Positions 24,701 to 31,696 are shown, counted from the first letter of the stretch. The stretch is DNA of 64,000 bases from Pedobacter steynii (GCF_001721645.1 NZ_CP017141.1:6076001-6140000); one strand, 5' to 3'. Numbers and translations are program-made. Notes: generated by a model not told the origin, from the letters alone.

Positions 24701-25014
24701 TCTTTCTGCTCCATACCTGCGGCAGAAAGGTCATGAAAATTGAATATAAAAGGACATTCCCGGAGTATAAGCTGGATAGGCTTTCTTACTTCCTCCCATC
24801 TGAAAACGGACCTTAAAATTTCGTTATTTGCCTGTAAAACCTTTAGAGATTCCAGCAGCATCGACTCTTCAAAATCTCCCTCCAGTTGTAAGGTAATCTG
24901 TACATTATACAAAGACTGATCTGTTTCTTTAAGAAAATGAAACAGCATACCCTGTTGAACCAGATTTAGTTCAACAATTTCCGACACATTGGATTTGTCA
25001 ATTTTCTTACTCAT
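9727..25014 (-). CDS. Giant NRPS: C-A-PCP-C-A-PCP-E-C-A-PCP-C-A-PCP-C (modules 2 to 5 plus C of module 6)
   Basis: This 5095-residue protein has five condensation motifs: HHHILYDGWS (~148), HHIISDG (~1195), HHHILMDG (~2696), HHIITDG (~3740) and HHMICDG (~4794). The first and third follow E domains and look DCL-type. A1 (~618) pocket reads D-I-W-H-F-C-L-L-D-K, serine-like. A2 (~1668) reads about D-G-A-A-V-L-Q-I-A-K, unassigned. A3 (~3173) reads D-L-T-K-I-G-E-V-G-K, Asn. A4 (~4214) reads D-V-W-H-F-S-L-V-D-K, a standard Ser code. Carriers are at about 1008, 2050 (GGDSIKS, the form seen before E domains), 3553 and 4606. The E domain near 2235 has HHLVIDLVSW, where the usual DG is DL. It starts 14 nt after the loading NRPS and ends with a C domain that must serve the A domain of the next protein. 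Substrate calls are manual readings. Confidence 0.95.
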   Translation of the reverse strand: MSKKIDKSNVSEIVELNLVQQGMLFHFLKETDQSLYNVQITLQLEGDFEESMLLESLKVLQANNEILRSVFRWEEVRKPIQLILRECPFIFNFHDLSAAGMEQKEEFIQAYLKEDQQTRFDLTELPVRFHLIRTGSSSQLFTITHHHILYDGWSTGILLKEIFENFFSVKNERLPVLLQKPSYLAMQKASFLKSGGDAGSGYWKQYLDGYSPKSLFNNTSYVVNAGALEMNKVTAVYAAQKLRSFAASYRVTPATVVYAAFGILLRKYLNCNDVVIGTVVSCRAMDLQDADRVMGNFINTLPLRINEQENKTIGEVIENINVSLVRRNEFIQYAYSEIKEIAGLTPAEELFDAVVVIENYPIDTKALKINDQLDIRLHSVSEKTEIPLLLNVFFKEEVEFEFIFQPNIPAYFDQVSFSRHLIEILDDMMLHPDRHLKSINLLSPEENKQLISDFNQTGSPYPEIENVITLFQEQVKLDPNRKAVQFNDFVLNYAQLDELSSQFAHYLKVVKKVKKGDLIGILLEREAYLIPAIYGVIKAGCAYVPIDPGFPAERLASIVEDSGMQTLISRSHHIPAGILNIGNLVNLDLDLDEIKGQGQFCEVLSGADLVYVIYTSGSTGKPKGVMISHDSLTSRLWWMQKQYPLSGEDVMLLKTPIIFDISIWEIFCWSFTGASLIVLPHGGEKDPPLMVEFIRKFGITTLHFVPSLLGMFLNTLNEGFDFSQFSGLKIVFACGEALLPLQVQSFRNSIHKYCGTRLINLYGPAEATLDASYYECRFNADENNMIPIGKPLDNVNLYILDIWGYPVPVGVTAELCIGGIGLALGYLNNKSLSAEKFIDQPAVITERIYKTGDLARWMPDGNIEFLGRVDNQIKLRGFRIELGEIESQLLSLSGIKEAVVLKRQQNEEDYLVAYYIPSGTAAIPDLHQFLLDRLPQYMVPHYFIMMEEFPLLVSGKLDRKSLPDPVIEAGADYVAASTETESRLVSIWSGVLRLDISQISINRSFFELGGHSLRAMAMVNEINRTLNIRVSLNDVFKYPTVQTLAGFINGSDAVHFQPIIAAVSADFYPLSPAQQRLYFLNEFNPDSSAYNGSLVTEIKGPLNIHRLKQAFQKLLDRHEILRTYFTTVDGVPVQKIVEDYVFELEMLKSEGRKQEEIIRQFVRPFDLGKLPLFRIALIEMMEEEHLLIFDIHHIISDGLSQEILIKDFTSLYNGYPLNELMLQYKDFAMWQNDTLQQERISSQRKFWNQLFDQIPDVLELPIDFPRSSFVDAKAGKCNFNINENLVQQLQVISDKHGLTMYMLMLSVYNLLLSKLCNAEDIVVGTPVSGRDYPGLENIPGMFVNTIPLRNLASGEMRFDEFILSVKKRAAEAFSNQSFPYNLLVEDLRLERDNSHNPLFDTLFTYQDFKEERLSIPDLDIYSYDAGHQFTQFDLILSVTLKNGELSCFFEYSADLFRQDTIERFVTYFHNILESVVHDDQVLLSRIAFLPLPERQLLTEHFNNTKVQLPAEDGIISVFKKCVREYPERTALIHDQEKITYRQLEERVNAVSLLLQEKVEGKTEQRVALLFQPSTDMSVAILAVLNCGCTFVPLSPEAPLERNAYIIADSEAVVLLTNEAMNGEKDFSEWPLNADQIIFVGDAVASEIIMTECKVSDDRLIYIIYTSGTTGEPKGVGVNYGNVMNFAVWNRDSHCLTPSDVTLQLVPYHFDGFGANFYSVFISGGAMVSIPVGQKYNSDYIVDVIQKNKVTNFAVLPSFYGEILTALKLRADQSTDLRFVTLGGEAATDDILSRSAELLAATVIENQYGPTETTIAATCNNNLLNTDNRIIGKPIFNTQIWILNRHDEMVPIGVKGDLCISGAGVTNGYLNAEQLTAEKFRRHPFLSGQKFYRTGDLARWLPDGNIEIFGRIDDQVKIRGFRVELAEIEVQLVKHPEITAATVVAIQKDNQTKLAAYYVSQVPLADVELRDFLAHKLPDYMVPAHFCLLGNLPYTSLGKIDRKALPLPIVQANDQYLAAETENEQLLAGIWAKTLSLEKVGVNDNFFAIGGDSIKSIQVCSQVHAAGFELSVKDIFTWQSIAKLALQLKKRNRIADQSAIIGETALSPIQHWFMTGVIRNKNHFNQSVLLSFKDSVSLSEIRTIFSKLLEHHDVLRSKFVRENDKYVQKISSFSSELSVHELFIEDQPGSDELILSMGNRAQSDFDITAGGLVKLILFQVGQESRLMVIIHHLVIDLVSWRILFEDIQTLLQQVKSEAELLLPLKTDPYHLWVGAVHESIDSNPYLNAISYWSQLPLKGNPLPKDHGLGTNTIGKAKEVSFKLSVGETDRLLGEANLAFGTRTEDLLLAAMLLAYKEQFAVQEILVDLERHGRDPVGQLNISRTIGWFTAVYPILLNSAHDSLKTLLIQVKEALRTVPEYSQAYLLSRFPGVESEGEVNVVNSSISFNYSGQFDTDVSGKSFEVRNDFKWDHIGVEETRLYEWEFSGLVVEGTLQLSLSYSGEQYFESRMNSFMHSYQQSLLNIIEYCCSAREKVVTPSDFTYSQLTMQQLESLSEAGDIEDIYPLSQMQEGLLFHHLLDADTDSYFEQATVFLEGTVDFEAVKRTMALLASRHVIFRTLIRHRDMKRPVQMVLKEKEVAIRFTDASDLNVSADEILSSYKIADRLEKFDFDQGALIRLHVIKTGPEKFALIWSHHHILMDGWCMGIILKEFKLIYDAYLSKHTPVLDEVYPYVNFINWLENRDKKPSLAYWSNYLDGFKLQTGIPQQQMTSGVKRFENRSFTIGRKESQQLYDFAKKYEVTVNHVFQLAWGLLLSKYNRSNDCLFGTVVSGRPAEVQGIENMVGLFINTVPVRIQIKPEELIADALIRIRTEARDRESHNYTFLQEIQACSLLKKNLFDHILVFENYPLGEKEGQDHSFSDHFKILKTEIFDQTHYDLAITIVPGADFCIKVNFNIHQLPSDMVEDVLRHFAFILGQLSVKNAQIPVGLIEILEESDRQHLLYEFNKSEGLTLSSGYVPDLFNKQVRLNGSGCAVEAEGLSMTYLELDELSNQVAHYLTTEKGIQPGHLVGVLLAREYCLLPVILGVLKSGAAFIPIDIHAPAERVVGMLTDAHAQLLIMRDDFGLTLPSELQVSDLNKDWEAITSSASEASGYVVKEDSLAYVIYTSGSTGQPKGVMISHRALADYVKWADAVYVNGATSVFPLYSSIGFDLTITSIFVPLISGNTIRLYDHEESALLINHVLLDHKATVLKLTPSHLKIIRANFTAESLSESRIRTLIVGGEELESGLTAEIHELFGGRVNIFNEYGPTEATVGCMLYQYDPADGYLSVPIGSPADHMQIYTLDEHLQPVPFGAPGEIYISGSALSEGYLNNALLTAEKFIPNPFVKGSRMYKTGDLAIRVEGNKLIYKGRIDQQVQLRGFRIELEEICYALQLFAGIKEAHVSLLEVGEDQYLVAYYVADERIDERTLRSHIAELLPDYMHPSYYVELHSFPLTSNGKLDVKLLPKPVVELEADHIAPTGAIEEQLAEIWSSVLGIDKALIGRNRSFFELGGHSLKAVNLINQISKEMGAGLRLKDVFNYPTIRGLGELPEFGTRSQYQGIGKAAKQPYYRLSSAQKRMYLLYQLDRESLAYNMPHLFRLEGAVDLVRLEDAFSRLISRHGILRTVFEQVGEEPVQSVLAPFVFKVSCFTAADQSELAAVSDLFIRPFDLEEGPLLRVGLVCLSAEEHVLMIDMHHIITDGISQEILIREFMALYQGADPALPELQYIDYAEWQYNRLQEHGQEADKAYWLNRFSAELPVLNLPLDEVRPLVKDHKGGSVQFMLTAAESQALKKLADEQGSTVFMVLLCCWNLLLFRLSGQRDIVVGSPAAGRNHAGLEQMAGMFVNTLALRTEIPVEQEIQVYLQQLSTAVLDDFAHQDYQYEELIGALHLERDTSRNPLFDVMFVLQNYEMNELQIPGLTLSPLASPHQLSKFDLLLSCTERSGCLCFDLDYASALFLPASIDRYIGYLRRIIDTLCRNPETIIGDLDILPAVESEQLLNGFNQTERAYPSDGNLISLFEAQVARNPEQRALRFGQEELSYGALNKLSGQVSAYLHRQCGVASGSLVGILLERDSILVPAIYGVLKSGCAYVPIDPHYPVSRMVSILEDSGLKAVLTRGSCIPESLKENPLFRDLFIDLDVVLDDILLEEALSIPVKGSDLAYVIYTSGSTGKPKGVMIEHHSVVNRLLWMQDRYGIGASDLLIQKTPISFDVSVWELFWWSVSGAGLYVPEPGVEKDASALLEVIGREGVTTIHFVPSMLGAFLQMLVQEESPEVALQGLRQVFTSGEALPSVQVSQFRDYIHRYTGSRLINLYGPTEATVDVSYYECDFSVPVPFTIPIGRPIDNTRFYILDPQGKVVPLGVSGELCIAGVGLARGYLGNAGLTDAKFRFSAGIKGERLYHSGDLARWSASGEVEFLGRIDHQVKLRGQRIELEEIGVHLSAHEQIGESVVLLLEQQGEQSLVAYYISSVELGTEELRSFLSGKLPSYMLPSYFIRMDVFPLTGNGKLDRKRLPAPELLTGSGSYVAASGAIEQQLLEIWSEVLKIEAGLISIDHSFFDLGGHSLRALSLINQIKNKLLIKVSLQELFTHNTIKSQAQVIAQKDKITRIQIPRVEQSNRYPASSAQERLYYQQLLHKEDLSYNISGIFELQFDADVNRLEVAFDQLTARHEVLRTSFFSSEDRLYQIVQESGFFKLETQEQNGQDTARLYQDFIRPFDPSENCFFRAKAITQNDKVILLMVDIHHMICDGISLNLLMKDFNNLCEGIITAEPEVRYIDYSVWQQDGGDELKKQKQYWTNVFSVPVVPLSFPDGSGHHQPDQDETGLHRLIINHDDYHQIKKMVAQYNTTEFVLLLSVYYILLSKITGYTDLIIGSDVSGRTDAGLTNTVGSFVNLLPLRVSVSADAEYGDFLKEVKSTVISAFDHQDFQFDQIVAIQKSLNPGYHQELIKVHFAFSNYIESQEEERNKKMKPIDIKRRLTTQYELKIDACEKDGTYQLDFIYKTSLHDQEFVEALADYYQNILKSIVKDNFITINNIELEAEVRSAFG
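14360..16070 (-). repeat. Near-identical 1.7 kb Asn A-domain block, copy 2
   Basis: Second copy of the block described at 4151..5861, inside module 4 of the giant NRPS. The same antisense reading frames appear in both copies, as expected from near-identity. The right border falls just after the AQIPVGLIEIL segment and the left border at the carrier FFELGG, so the exchange replaced an A domain with its linkers. The third Asn A domain of the operon (in the loading NRPS) shares the same pocket but is clearly more diverged. Confidence 0.93.
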
Positions 25015-25028
25015 ATCCTATTATCTGC

Positions 25029-28000
25029 TTAACTATTAAACAACCTGTCCATTTCGTTCTCATCCAGATCAACGGACATAAACTCTTCAGGCTGCGTAAA
25101 AGAAGTGGTGTTTTTTAATGTGGTGATGATTTTCTCCAGATTTTCTGTCCAGGAACGAAGCAGCAACTCCCCTGCGCCTGCAAAAACAGATTCATGACTA
25201 TAACTGATTTCCAGCCACAGTTTTTTGCCAACTACCATTGCATTGATGTCGACACCCGCTGTACAATGATTTTCATGGTGTGTCTCTAAAAGAGGCGACT
25301 CCATACTATATTGAAAAAGGTCGTTACTTAATTCTGAACCAAACTCGCCCAGATAATTAAATCTGAAATCCGGAATGTCATTTACTAAATCATCCTGTTT
25401 ATGGCAGCCATACTTCCAAATGCCATAATAGGCACAGGCATCATTATAAGCCTCCATCTGTTCTTTCAGATAGTGTATTTTAGTGAGCAGGTCCTTTCCT
25501 TTCCATTCCCATAAACCCGGGTACATTGCCGTGAACCAGCCTATGGTTCTTGAAAAATTGAAATCTCTGGTATGACGACCATGGCTTTCATGTGTAACCA
25601 GAAAGGTATCCTTACCTTTCATCTGCTGCATACTCTCTAAAAATGCCGCATATAACAACAATGCAGGATCGAATTTGAAAATATGCGAAGCCGTTCTCAG
25701 CAAGAAGCTCATATCGATTGATGCGGCTAGAGAATGTACTTTAAAAGGACGGCCAACACTTTGCTTTTTGGGCTGATCTGTGCCCAGCGTATTTTCCCGG
25801 GCACGATCAATCTCTTCCCATTTCGCCACATAGCCCAGAAAAGAAGCCGAATTGCAAATCTGCAAACGATCATTTTGCCAGGCAGTCAGCGAATCCGTTT
25901 TTAAAGGTAAAACTGGAATTCTGCCGCTTTCCAATGCTGTATAAACCTGATATAAATCTTCCAGCAAAATTCTCCAGGACATCCCGTCAATAACCAGGTG
26001 ATGTGCCCTGATGAATAAAAAATGCCTGTCATTGGAATTAAATAAGGCTCCCCTCAGCAGACAATCCTTTTCCAGATTAAACTGATTCCATGCCTCAGCG
26101 GCATAAAACCCAACCAGTTCTTCCGGTCCTCCGGAAAATATTTCACTGAAGGTTTGAACTTTAAAGGTTGCTTTCTGATGCAAAGGATTATAAAAAAATT
26201 CATTCCTGCCAGCATCATAATTGAGTCTGAGCCCATCATGGTGCTGCAGCAACATCGTAAATGCTTTGTCCAGCAGCGCGGTATCCGGTGTCCTTAAAAA
26301 CTCGAAAAGCAAAGTCTGGTTATAAAACCCGGCATGTTTAAACTTTTGGTGGAAAAACCAGGCAGCAATTGGTGATGGTTGTATGCTCCCCTCTACCGGT
26401 CCCTGATGAGTCGCAAGGCTGATGTCGATTTCTTTTGCATGGGCACTGACTCTTTCCAAAGTGTGCCAGGTCAGGATATCTCTGGCAGATACACGGACTC
26501 CTTTTGCCAATAAACGGGATGAAATCTGTGCTGCCTTGATAGAATCCCCACCCAACTCAAAAAAGTTAATGTCGGCACCTGCCCCTTCATATTCCAGAAT
26601 CTCTTTCCATACCCCTTCGATGATCATTTGAATTTTCCCTTGTGGCTTGTCCTTTTTGATTGAAGGAGCCGAAGGATGTTCAACCGGCAGGCTACTGTAA
26701 TCAATTTTTTGATTTTTTGTCAGCGGTATTTTTGGTATCCTGAAGTATTCCGCCGGCAGCATGTAATGAGGCAGTCTTTCGGATAATGCACTAATAAGGT
26801 CATCAGGATCAATAACGGTGTCACTGGTATAATAAGCCAAAATAACAGGAACCTGATGTTTGTTTATTTTCACCTGTAATAAAGCTTCAATAATGCCAGG
26901 ATATTGCCTTAAATTCAGTTCAATCTCTGCAAGTTCAATCCGGTATCCGTTTATTTTGACCTGATCATCAAATCTTCCGATATATTCTATGGTTCCATCC
27001 GGGAGAAATTTCGCCTTATCACCGGATTTATACATCCTTTTCCCTTCCGCAAACGGATGGTTAATAAAACTTTTTACAGTGGCCTGCTCATTAAACAAAT
27101 AACCGGTAGCCAAACCATCTCCCGCAATATAGATCTCTCCTGTTACCCCGATTGGGACCATAGACAGGTATTGATCCAATACATATATCTGCATATTATC
27201 GGCTGGTTTTCCAATGGAAACTACTGCCGACTGATCTTTCGGGTCAAAGGCATGAATCATGCAACCTACTGTGGCCTCTGTAGGCCCATATTCATTTAAA
27301 ATTTCTACTTTACCATGAAATAAAGTGTAAATCTCCTGAGCCAGCCAGCGTTCCAGTTTTTCCCCTCCCACAATAAATCTTTTTATTTTACTCCCGGAAA
27401 GGGAATGCATCAGCGGGAGCCGGGCCACGATTTTAAGATGGGAAGGTGTCAGTTTTATCGTGGAAACCTTATTCTCACGCAGGATGGTTTCAATTGCCAT
27501 TTCATGTTCTTCATAAATAACAATCGTATTGCCCGTAATCAGAGGAACAAAAATAGAGGTGATGGTCAGGTCAAAAGAGACTGAAGTAAAAAATGGGAAT
27601 GCTTCCTTTGCTGAAGAGGTATAGGTTTTAGCCGCCCACACACTATAATTCACCAGAGATTGCTGACTGATCATGACTCCTTTGGGAGATCCGGTTGTTC
27701 CTGAAGTATAAATGATATAAGCGATATCGGCCGGTTTTTTATTTCCGGAAAAATGACCTGCCGGGTTTTCCGCAAGATCAGAATCATCCACATCAATCAC
27801 CCTTGCTGTTATTTTACGGGCATCTGTCAACGATTTTAAACCTGAGACAGAGGATGAACTGCTGATGATGAAATCACATCGGCTATCATTTAATATCAGT
27901 TCAATTCTGCCAGGAGGCAATTCGAAATCAATTGGAAGATAAGTTGCCCCGGACTTTAAAACAGCCAGTATACTATAAATCAGTTCCGGCGACCTTTTCA

Positions 28001-31000
28001 GGTAAATTGCGACGATTCCCCCCGCTTTAACGCCTGCTTTCTGCAGATTTCGGGCCAGATGATCGGATTGGATTTCCAGTTCCTGATAAGTAACCTGCTT
28101 ATTCCCAAATATTAAAGCCAAATGATCAGGCGTTTTTATCGCCTGTTCTCTGATTAACTGTTGAATCGTTTTTTTATCGGGATAAATCGCTGTGGTATCA
28201 TTAAAGGTATCCAATTGATAAAAATGTTCCTGATGACTTAGATAAGATAGGTCACAGATCCTCTTTTCGGGATCGTTCAGTATGGTCTCCATCAGTTGCT
28301 TAAAATGGCTAACCATTACCAAAATGCGCTCCCGTTCGAACAGGCTTTTGCTAAACTCAATATTGCCGTTAAAGGTATCTCCGTCATCAAATATTTCCAT
28401 GGAAATATCAAACTTGGTAGTCCCCGGATCAAAGAAACAGGGTTTGGTACTGAAATCATCAGAAGAAGGGAAAACATCCAGCATGTTTTGAAAAACAAAC
28501 ATCGTATCAAAGAGCGGGTTCCTTGCGGGATCTCTCGGGCCTTTATACATTTCAACCAATTCATCAAACGGAAAATCTTTATTCAATAAAGCTTCGTTCA
28601 TGTTTTCCGCCTCCGATTTCAGCACTTCAATAAAAGTAGCCCCGCCATCTAACTCCTGTTTTACCGCCAGATTGTTCACAAACATTCCAAACAGCGATTG
28701 CAGGTCAGGATGATCGCGTACCGCAACAGGAATACCGATTACCATATTATGTTGACCGGTATATTTAAACAATAAAATTTTATAAATAGTGAACAACAGT
28801 ACATGTATACTACAGCCCTGTTTCTGCGCCAGTAAAGCTATTTTTTTTCTTTCTCCCGTTTCAATCTGAAAAAATATCCTTTCTCCCTTTCCATCAAAAT
28901 AAACGGGACGGCTATGGTCTGCAGGCAATTCTAATACCGGCCATTCCTCTGCTATCTTTTCCTGCCAGTATTTCTTTTGAACTGCAATTTCATTCCCTTT
29001 TAATTTTTCAGCTTCCCAGTTTAAGAAATCAGCATATTGAATTCCGGAAGAAGGCAGGGCTTTTCCCTGATACAACCTCAGTAATTCCTGTAAAAAGAGG
29101 TGTACAGAAATGCCATCAGCTATAATATGATGAAAATCAAGGAATAAAATATGAAGATCAGGTCTTATTGAAAATATCTTAAACCTAAAAAGCGGACCTG
29201 TTTCCAGGTTAAATGGCTGAACGTGTAAAGCCATATTGAATTCCCCGGCTTTCTCCCCCATCTTCAGGATTTCCAGCTGAACATCCAGCTCATGATGAAC
29301 CACGAACTTTGGTTCTTGATCAAAAACAAAAGTGGTCCGAAGACTGTCGTGGCGCAAAACAAGCGCTCTTAACTGATCTGCTAAAAGGGAAAAATCGGGC
29401 AGGCCTTCGAGAAACATGGCCACAGGAATATTATAATTTATGGATTCCGGTGTCAATGCCCAGTGATAGTAAAGCCTCCGTTGTAAAGCCCCAACCGGCT
29501 GATTGATCCGGTAAGTGTTTCCTTTAACCGGCTGATAATTTTTAACAGGCCCGGACCTAATATTTTTAGCAATACCGGCTAATGTGGGCTCTTCATACAA
29601 CAGGCGAATGCTCAGATCAATATTCCACTTCTTCAAAATGCTCATTTGCATTTCCGTTACTTTGAGGGAATTTCCTCCATTCTCAAAGAAACTGTAAGCG
29701 GGATCCGGCTTCCGGCCCGGTAGTACCTGCTGCCAGATTTCAAAAACCTGCTTTTCTATCGGACTAAGCTGCTCCAACATTAAATCTACCGCTGATGCAG
29801 CTTGCTTTTCGATCTCCTCTATTTCAGCAACAACACTTTGAAACTCATTGTTCTGGTATGCTTCCAACAGCTTAAAGCGCTGGATTTTACCACTGGTTGT
29901 CCTCGGTATATTTTTAACCGGTATAACGGATTTCAATGAAATACCCGTTTTTGCATTGAGGTAATTCCTCAATATTCCGGAAGTTTTCAGAAAATTATGC
30001 AGACTGCCTTTATGAACTACGAAAGCAATCACTTCCTCCTGTTCGATATCATGGTTATAAGCCCCGGCTATTGCAATCTTATTCAATTCAATTTCCCCGA
30101 GTTCTCCCGCTATACCTTCCAGGTCATTCGGATAATAATTCTGACCATTTACAAAAAAAACATCTTTGTCCCTGCCTGTGATGAACAGGCAGCCGTCTTT
30201 CAGAAAACCAAGGTCTCCTGTATTTAACCAGCCATCACTGCTGATGGTTTTATTGGTCTGCTCGGTATTGTTGTAATAACCGCTGGTCACAGATTCACCC
30301 TTGATATAAACCAGCCCTATGGTTTCGTCCGGCAGTTGCTTTGCTTGTCTGTCCAATATGCTAATGGCACAATTGGGAACTGCAGTACCTAAATTTACGA
30401 TAGATACGCCTTCATTACCTGCGGTCAGGATTAAAACTTTTTCACCTATATTATTTTTTCGGCGACTGATTTTTAACGACAGTACAGGATCTTCAATTCT
30501 GGAAATCGAAACGGCCAGGCTTGCTTCCGCCAGACCATAAACCGGACAAATGGCCAGACTGCTTAAGCCATAATTTTCAAACTGGGCCAGAAAACGGCGA
30601 CTGATTTTTTCAGAGACCGGTTCCGCGCCATTGTAGATCAGACGAATTGCGCTGAAGTCCCAATTTTGGTTTTCATCTGAGTTTAAACGTTTTAGGGTAT
30701 ACTCATAACCAAAATTTGGAGAGCAGGTAACTGTCACACGATGATTGCTTATCGCATCCAGCCATAATGACGGCCTCCTGATAAACAGTGAGGTTGGAAT
30801 GATAAAATGATTAAGGCCACTATAAAGCGGGCTGATATGAAAGCCGATAAGCCCCATATCATGCGTTAAAGGCATCCAGCTGAGCAAAGAATCCTGCTTT
30901 GAATAACCAGATGCAGTAGCGATTGCATCCACGTTGTAAAGCAGGTTCCGATGACTGAGGATCACTCCTTTCGGTGATCCGGTAGAACCGGAAGAAAACT

Positions 31001-31502
31001 GGATAAAAGCGGTATCCTCGGCCTGAATATTTTCAATCCGTCCGTTTTCATCAGAAAGGGATAAAGTCCGGGGATGGATAATCCGGTCAGCCATCTCCAG
31101 ATAGGTTTCCACCACTCCGTTGCTTTCAGCAAAATTTTTGATTTTGACAAAGTCATTATCTTCTATCAATAAAAATGGAGATTTCAATACAGGCCAGATA
31201 TTGAACAGCTTATTCCTGTGGTCATAACTATTGTCCGTCGAAAGAGGTACAGGAATCACTCCGCCAAGTATACAGGCCCAGAATGAAATGACAAAAGTTT
31301 TCATGTCATCGACCTGAAACATCAGTTCATCCCCTTTTTCCAATCCTGCATTTTGCAAAACAGCCAAAGCTTTCGTAGCATGATGGAACAGCGCCTTATA
31401 AGAAAGAAACTCTTCCTGATTGGTACCGCTTATAAAAGTAATTCCAGATTTATCCTGATCAGATCTCCGTTTTAAAATATCTGCAAGCGTATTAAATTGC
31501 AT
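25029..31502 (-). CDS. Loading NRPS: FAAL-ACP-C-A(Asn)-PCP-E
   Basis: This 2157-residue protein opens the assembly line. Residues 1 to about 590 are a fatty acyl-AMP ligase: FSSGSTGSPKGV, then LPLTHDMGLIGFHISPLY and a CSPNFGYEYTLKR segment typical of FAALs. The acyl carrier has FFENGGNSL near 607. The C domain has HHIIADG near 792 and should acylate the first amino acid. The A domain (YTSGTTGSPKG near 1266) has pocket D-L-T-K-I-G-E-V-G-K, Asn. The carrier FFELGGDSIKA near 1651 precedes an epimerization domain with HHLVIDGMSWRIL near 1836 and RTIGWFTAMYP. The product should be an acyl-D-Asn thioester. The start ATG is at the head of the operon with a roughly 190-nt leader behind a candidate promoter. 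Sequence of the acyl chain cannot be read from the FAAL. Confidence 0.95.
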   Translation of the reverse strand: MQFNTLADILKRRSDQDKSGITFISGTNQEEFLSYKALFHHATKALAVLQNAGLEKGDELMFQVDDMKTFVISFWACILGGVIPVPLSTDNSYDHRNKLFNIWPVLKSPFLLIEDNDFVKIKNFAESNGVVETYLEMADRIIHPRTLSLSDENGRIENIQAEDTAFIQFSSGSTGSPKGVILSHRNLLYNVDAIATASGYSKQDSLLSWMPLTHDMGLIGFHISPLYSGLNHFIIPTSLFIRRPSLWLDAISNHRVTVTCSPNFGYEYTLKRLNSDENQNWDFSAIRLIYNGAEPVSEKISRRFLAQFENYGLSSLAICPVYGLAEASLAVSISRIEDPVLSLKISRRKNNIGEKVLILTAGNEGVSIVNLGTAVPNCAISILDRQAKQLPDETIGLVYIKGESVTSGYYNNTEQTNKTISSDGWLNTGDLGFLKDGCLFITGRDKDVFFVNGQNYYPNDLEGIAGELGEIELNKIAIAGAYNHDIEQEEVIAFVVHKGSLHNFLKTSGILRNYLNAKTGISLKSVIPVKNIPRTTSGKIQRFKLLEAYQNNEFQSVVAEIEEIEKQAASAVDLMLEQLSPIEKQVFEIWQQVLPGRKPDPAYSFFENGGNSLKVTEMQMSILKKWNIDLSIRLLYEEPTLAGIAKNIRSGPVKNYQPVKGNTYRINQPVGALQRRLYYHWALTPESINYNIPVAMFLEGLPDFSLLADQLRALVLRHDSLRTTFVFDQEPKFVVHHELDVQLEILKMGEKAGEFNMALHVQPFNLETGPLFRFKIFSIRPDLHILFLDFHHIIADGISVHLFLQELLRLYQGKALPSSGIQYADFLNWEAEKLKGNEIAVQKKYWQEKIAEEWPVLELPADHSRPVYFDGKGERIFFQIETGERKKIALLAQKQGCSIHVLLFTIYKILLFKYTGQHNMVIGIPVAVRDHPDLQSLFGMFVNNLAVKQELDGGATFIEVLKSEAENMNEALLNKDFPFDELVEMYKGPRDPARNPLFDTMFVFQNMLDVFPSSDDFSTKPCFFDPGTTKFDISMEIFDDGDTFNGNIEFSKSLFERERILVMVSHFKQLMETILNDPEKRICDLSYLSHQEHFYQLDTFNDTTAIYPDKKTIQQLIREQAIKTPDHLALIFGNKQVTYQELEIQSDHLARNLQKAGVKAGGIVAIYLKRSPELIYSILAVLKSGATYLPIDFELPPGRIELILNDSRCDFIISSSSSVSGLKSLTDARKITARVIDVDDSDLAENPAGHFSGNKKPADIAYIIYTSGTTGSPKGVMISQQSLVNYSVWAAKTYTSSAKEAFPFFTSVSFDLTITSIFVPLITGNTIVIYEEHEMAIETILRENKVSTIKLTPSHLKIVARLPLMHSLSGSKIKRFIVGGEKLERWLAQEIYTLFHGKVEILNEYGPTEATVGCMIHAFDPKDQSAVVSIGKPADNMQIYVLDQYLSMVPIGVTGEIYIAGDGLATGYLFNEQATVKSFINHPFAEGKRMYKSGDKAKFLPDGTIEYIGRFDDQVKINGYRIELAEIELNLRQYPGIIEALLQVKINKHQVPVILAYYTSDTVIDPDDLISALSERLPHYMLPAEYFRIPKIPLTKNQKIDYSSLPVEHPSAPSIKKDKPQGKIQMIIEGVWKEILEYEGAGADINFFELGGDSIKAAQISSRLLAKGVRVSARDILTWHTLERVSAHAKEIDISLATHQGPVEGSIQPSPIAAWFFHQKFKHAGFYNQTLLFEFLRTPDTALLDKAFTMLLQHHDGLRLNYDAGRNEFFYNPLHQKATFKVQTFSEIFSGGPEELVGFYAAEAWNQFNLEKDCLLRGALFNSNDRHFLFIRAHHLVIDGMSWRILLEDLYQVYTALESGRIPVLPLKTDSLTAWQNDRLQICNSASFLGYVAKWEEIDRARENTLGTDQPKKQSVGRPFKVHSLAASIDMSFLLRTASHIFKFDPALLLYAAFLESMQQMKGKDTFLVTHESHGRHTRDFNFSRTIGWFTAMYPGLWEWKGKDLLTKIHYLKEQMEAYNDACAYYGIWKYGCHKQDDLVNDIPDFRFNYLGEFGSELSNDLFQYSMESPLLETHHENHCTAGVDINAMVVGKKLWLEISYSHESVFAGAGELLLRSWTENLEKIITTLKNTTSFTQPEEFMSVDLDENEMDRLFNS

Positions 31503-31626
31503 AGGGAATTATTAATTCACAATTTTTTGTAGCGTAAACTATTATCGATTCAAACCTTGAATGGCCTGAAGAAATGGAAACGAGATTGAAAAATAAAGGT
31601 AAAAGCGCTGTATGATAGAAGAACAC

Positions 31627-31639
31627 ACAGCTATCGCTA
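31627..31639 (-). promoter_or_regulatory. Candidate ops-like recruitment site in the NRPS leader
   Basis: The coding strand reads TAGCGATAGCTGT followed by a T-rich run (TGTTCTTCT). The identical 13-mer with a similar T-rich follow-up lies upstream of the glycosyltransferase gene at 39294. Within it, AGC-GATA-GCT can form a tiny hairpin, and ACACA/TGTGT flanks give a larger one here. The layout recalls the E. coli RfaH site (GGCGGTAGCGTG then T-rich). It sits about 124 nt upstream of the start codon and about 50 nt after the predicted transcription start. Confidence 0.4.
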
Positions 31640-31696
31640 AGGTTGTGTAGATTTGCTATTTTTGAAACGAAAAATTTTAATCCGACTCTCTTTATT

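Noticed and set aside
1..31502. Assignment of the cluster to known Pedobacter lipopeptides such as pedopeptins
   Set aside because: The expected diaminobutyrate-type pocket codes are not seen, and part of the cluster is outside the window.
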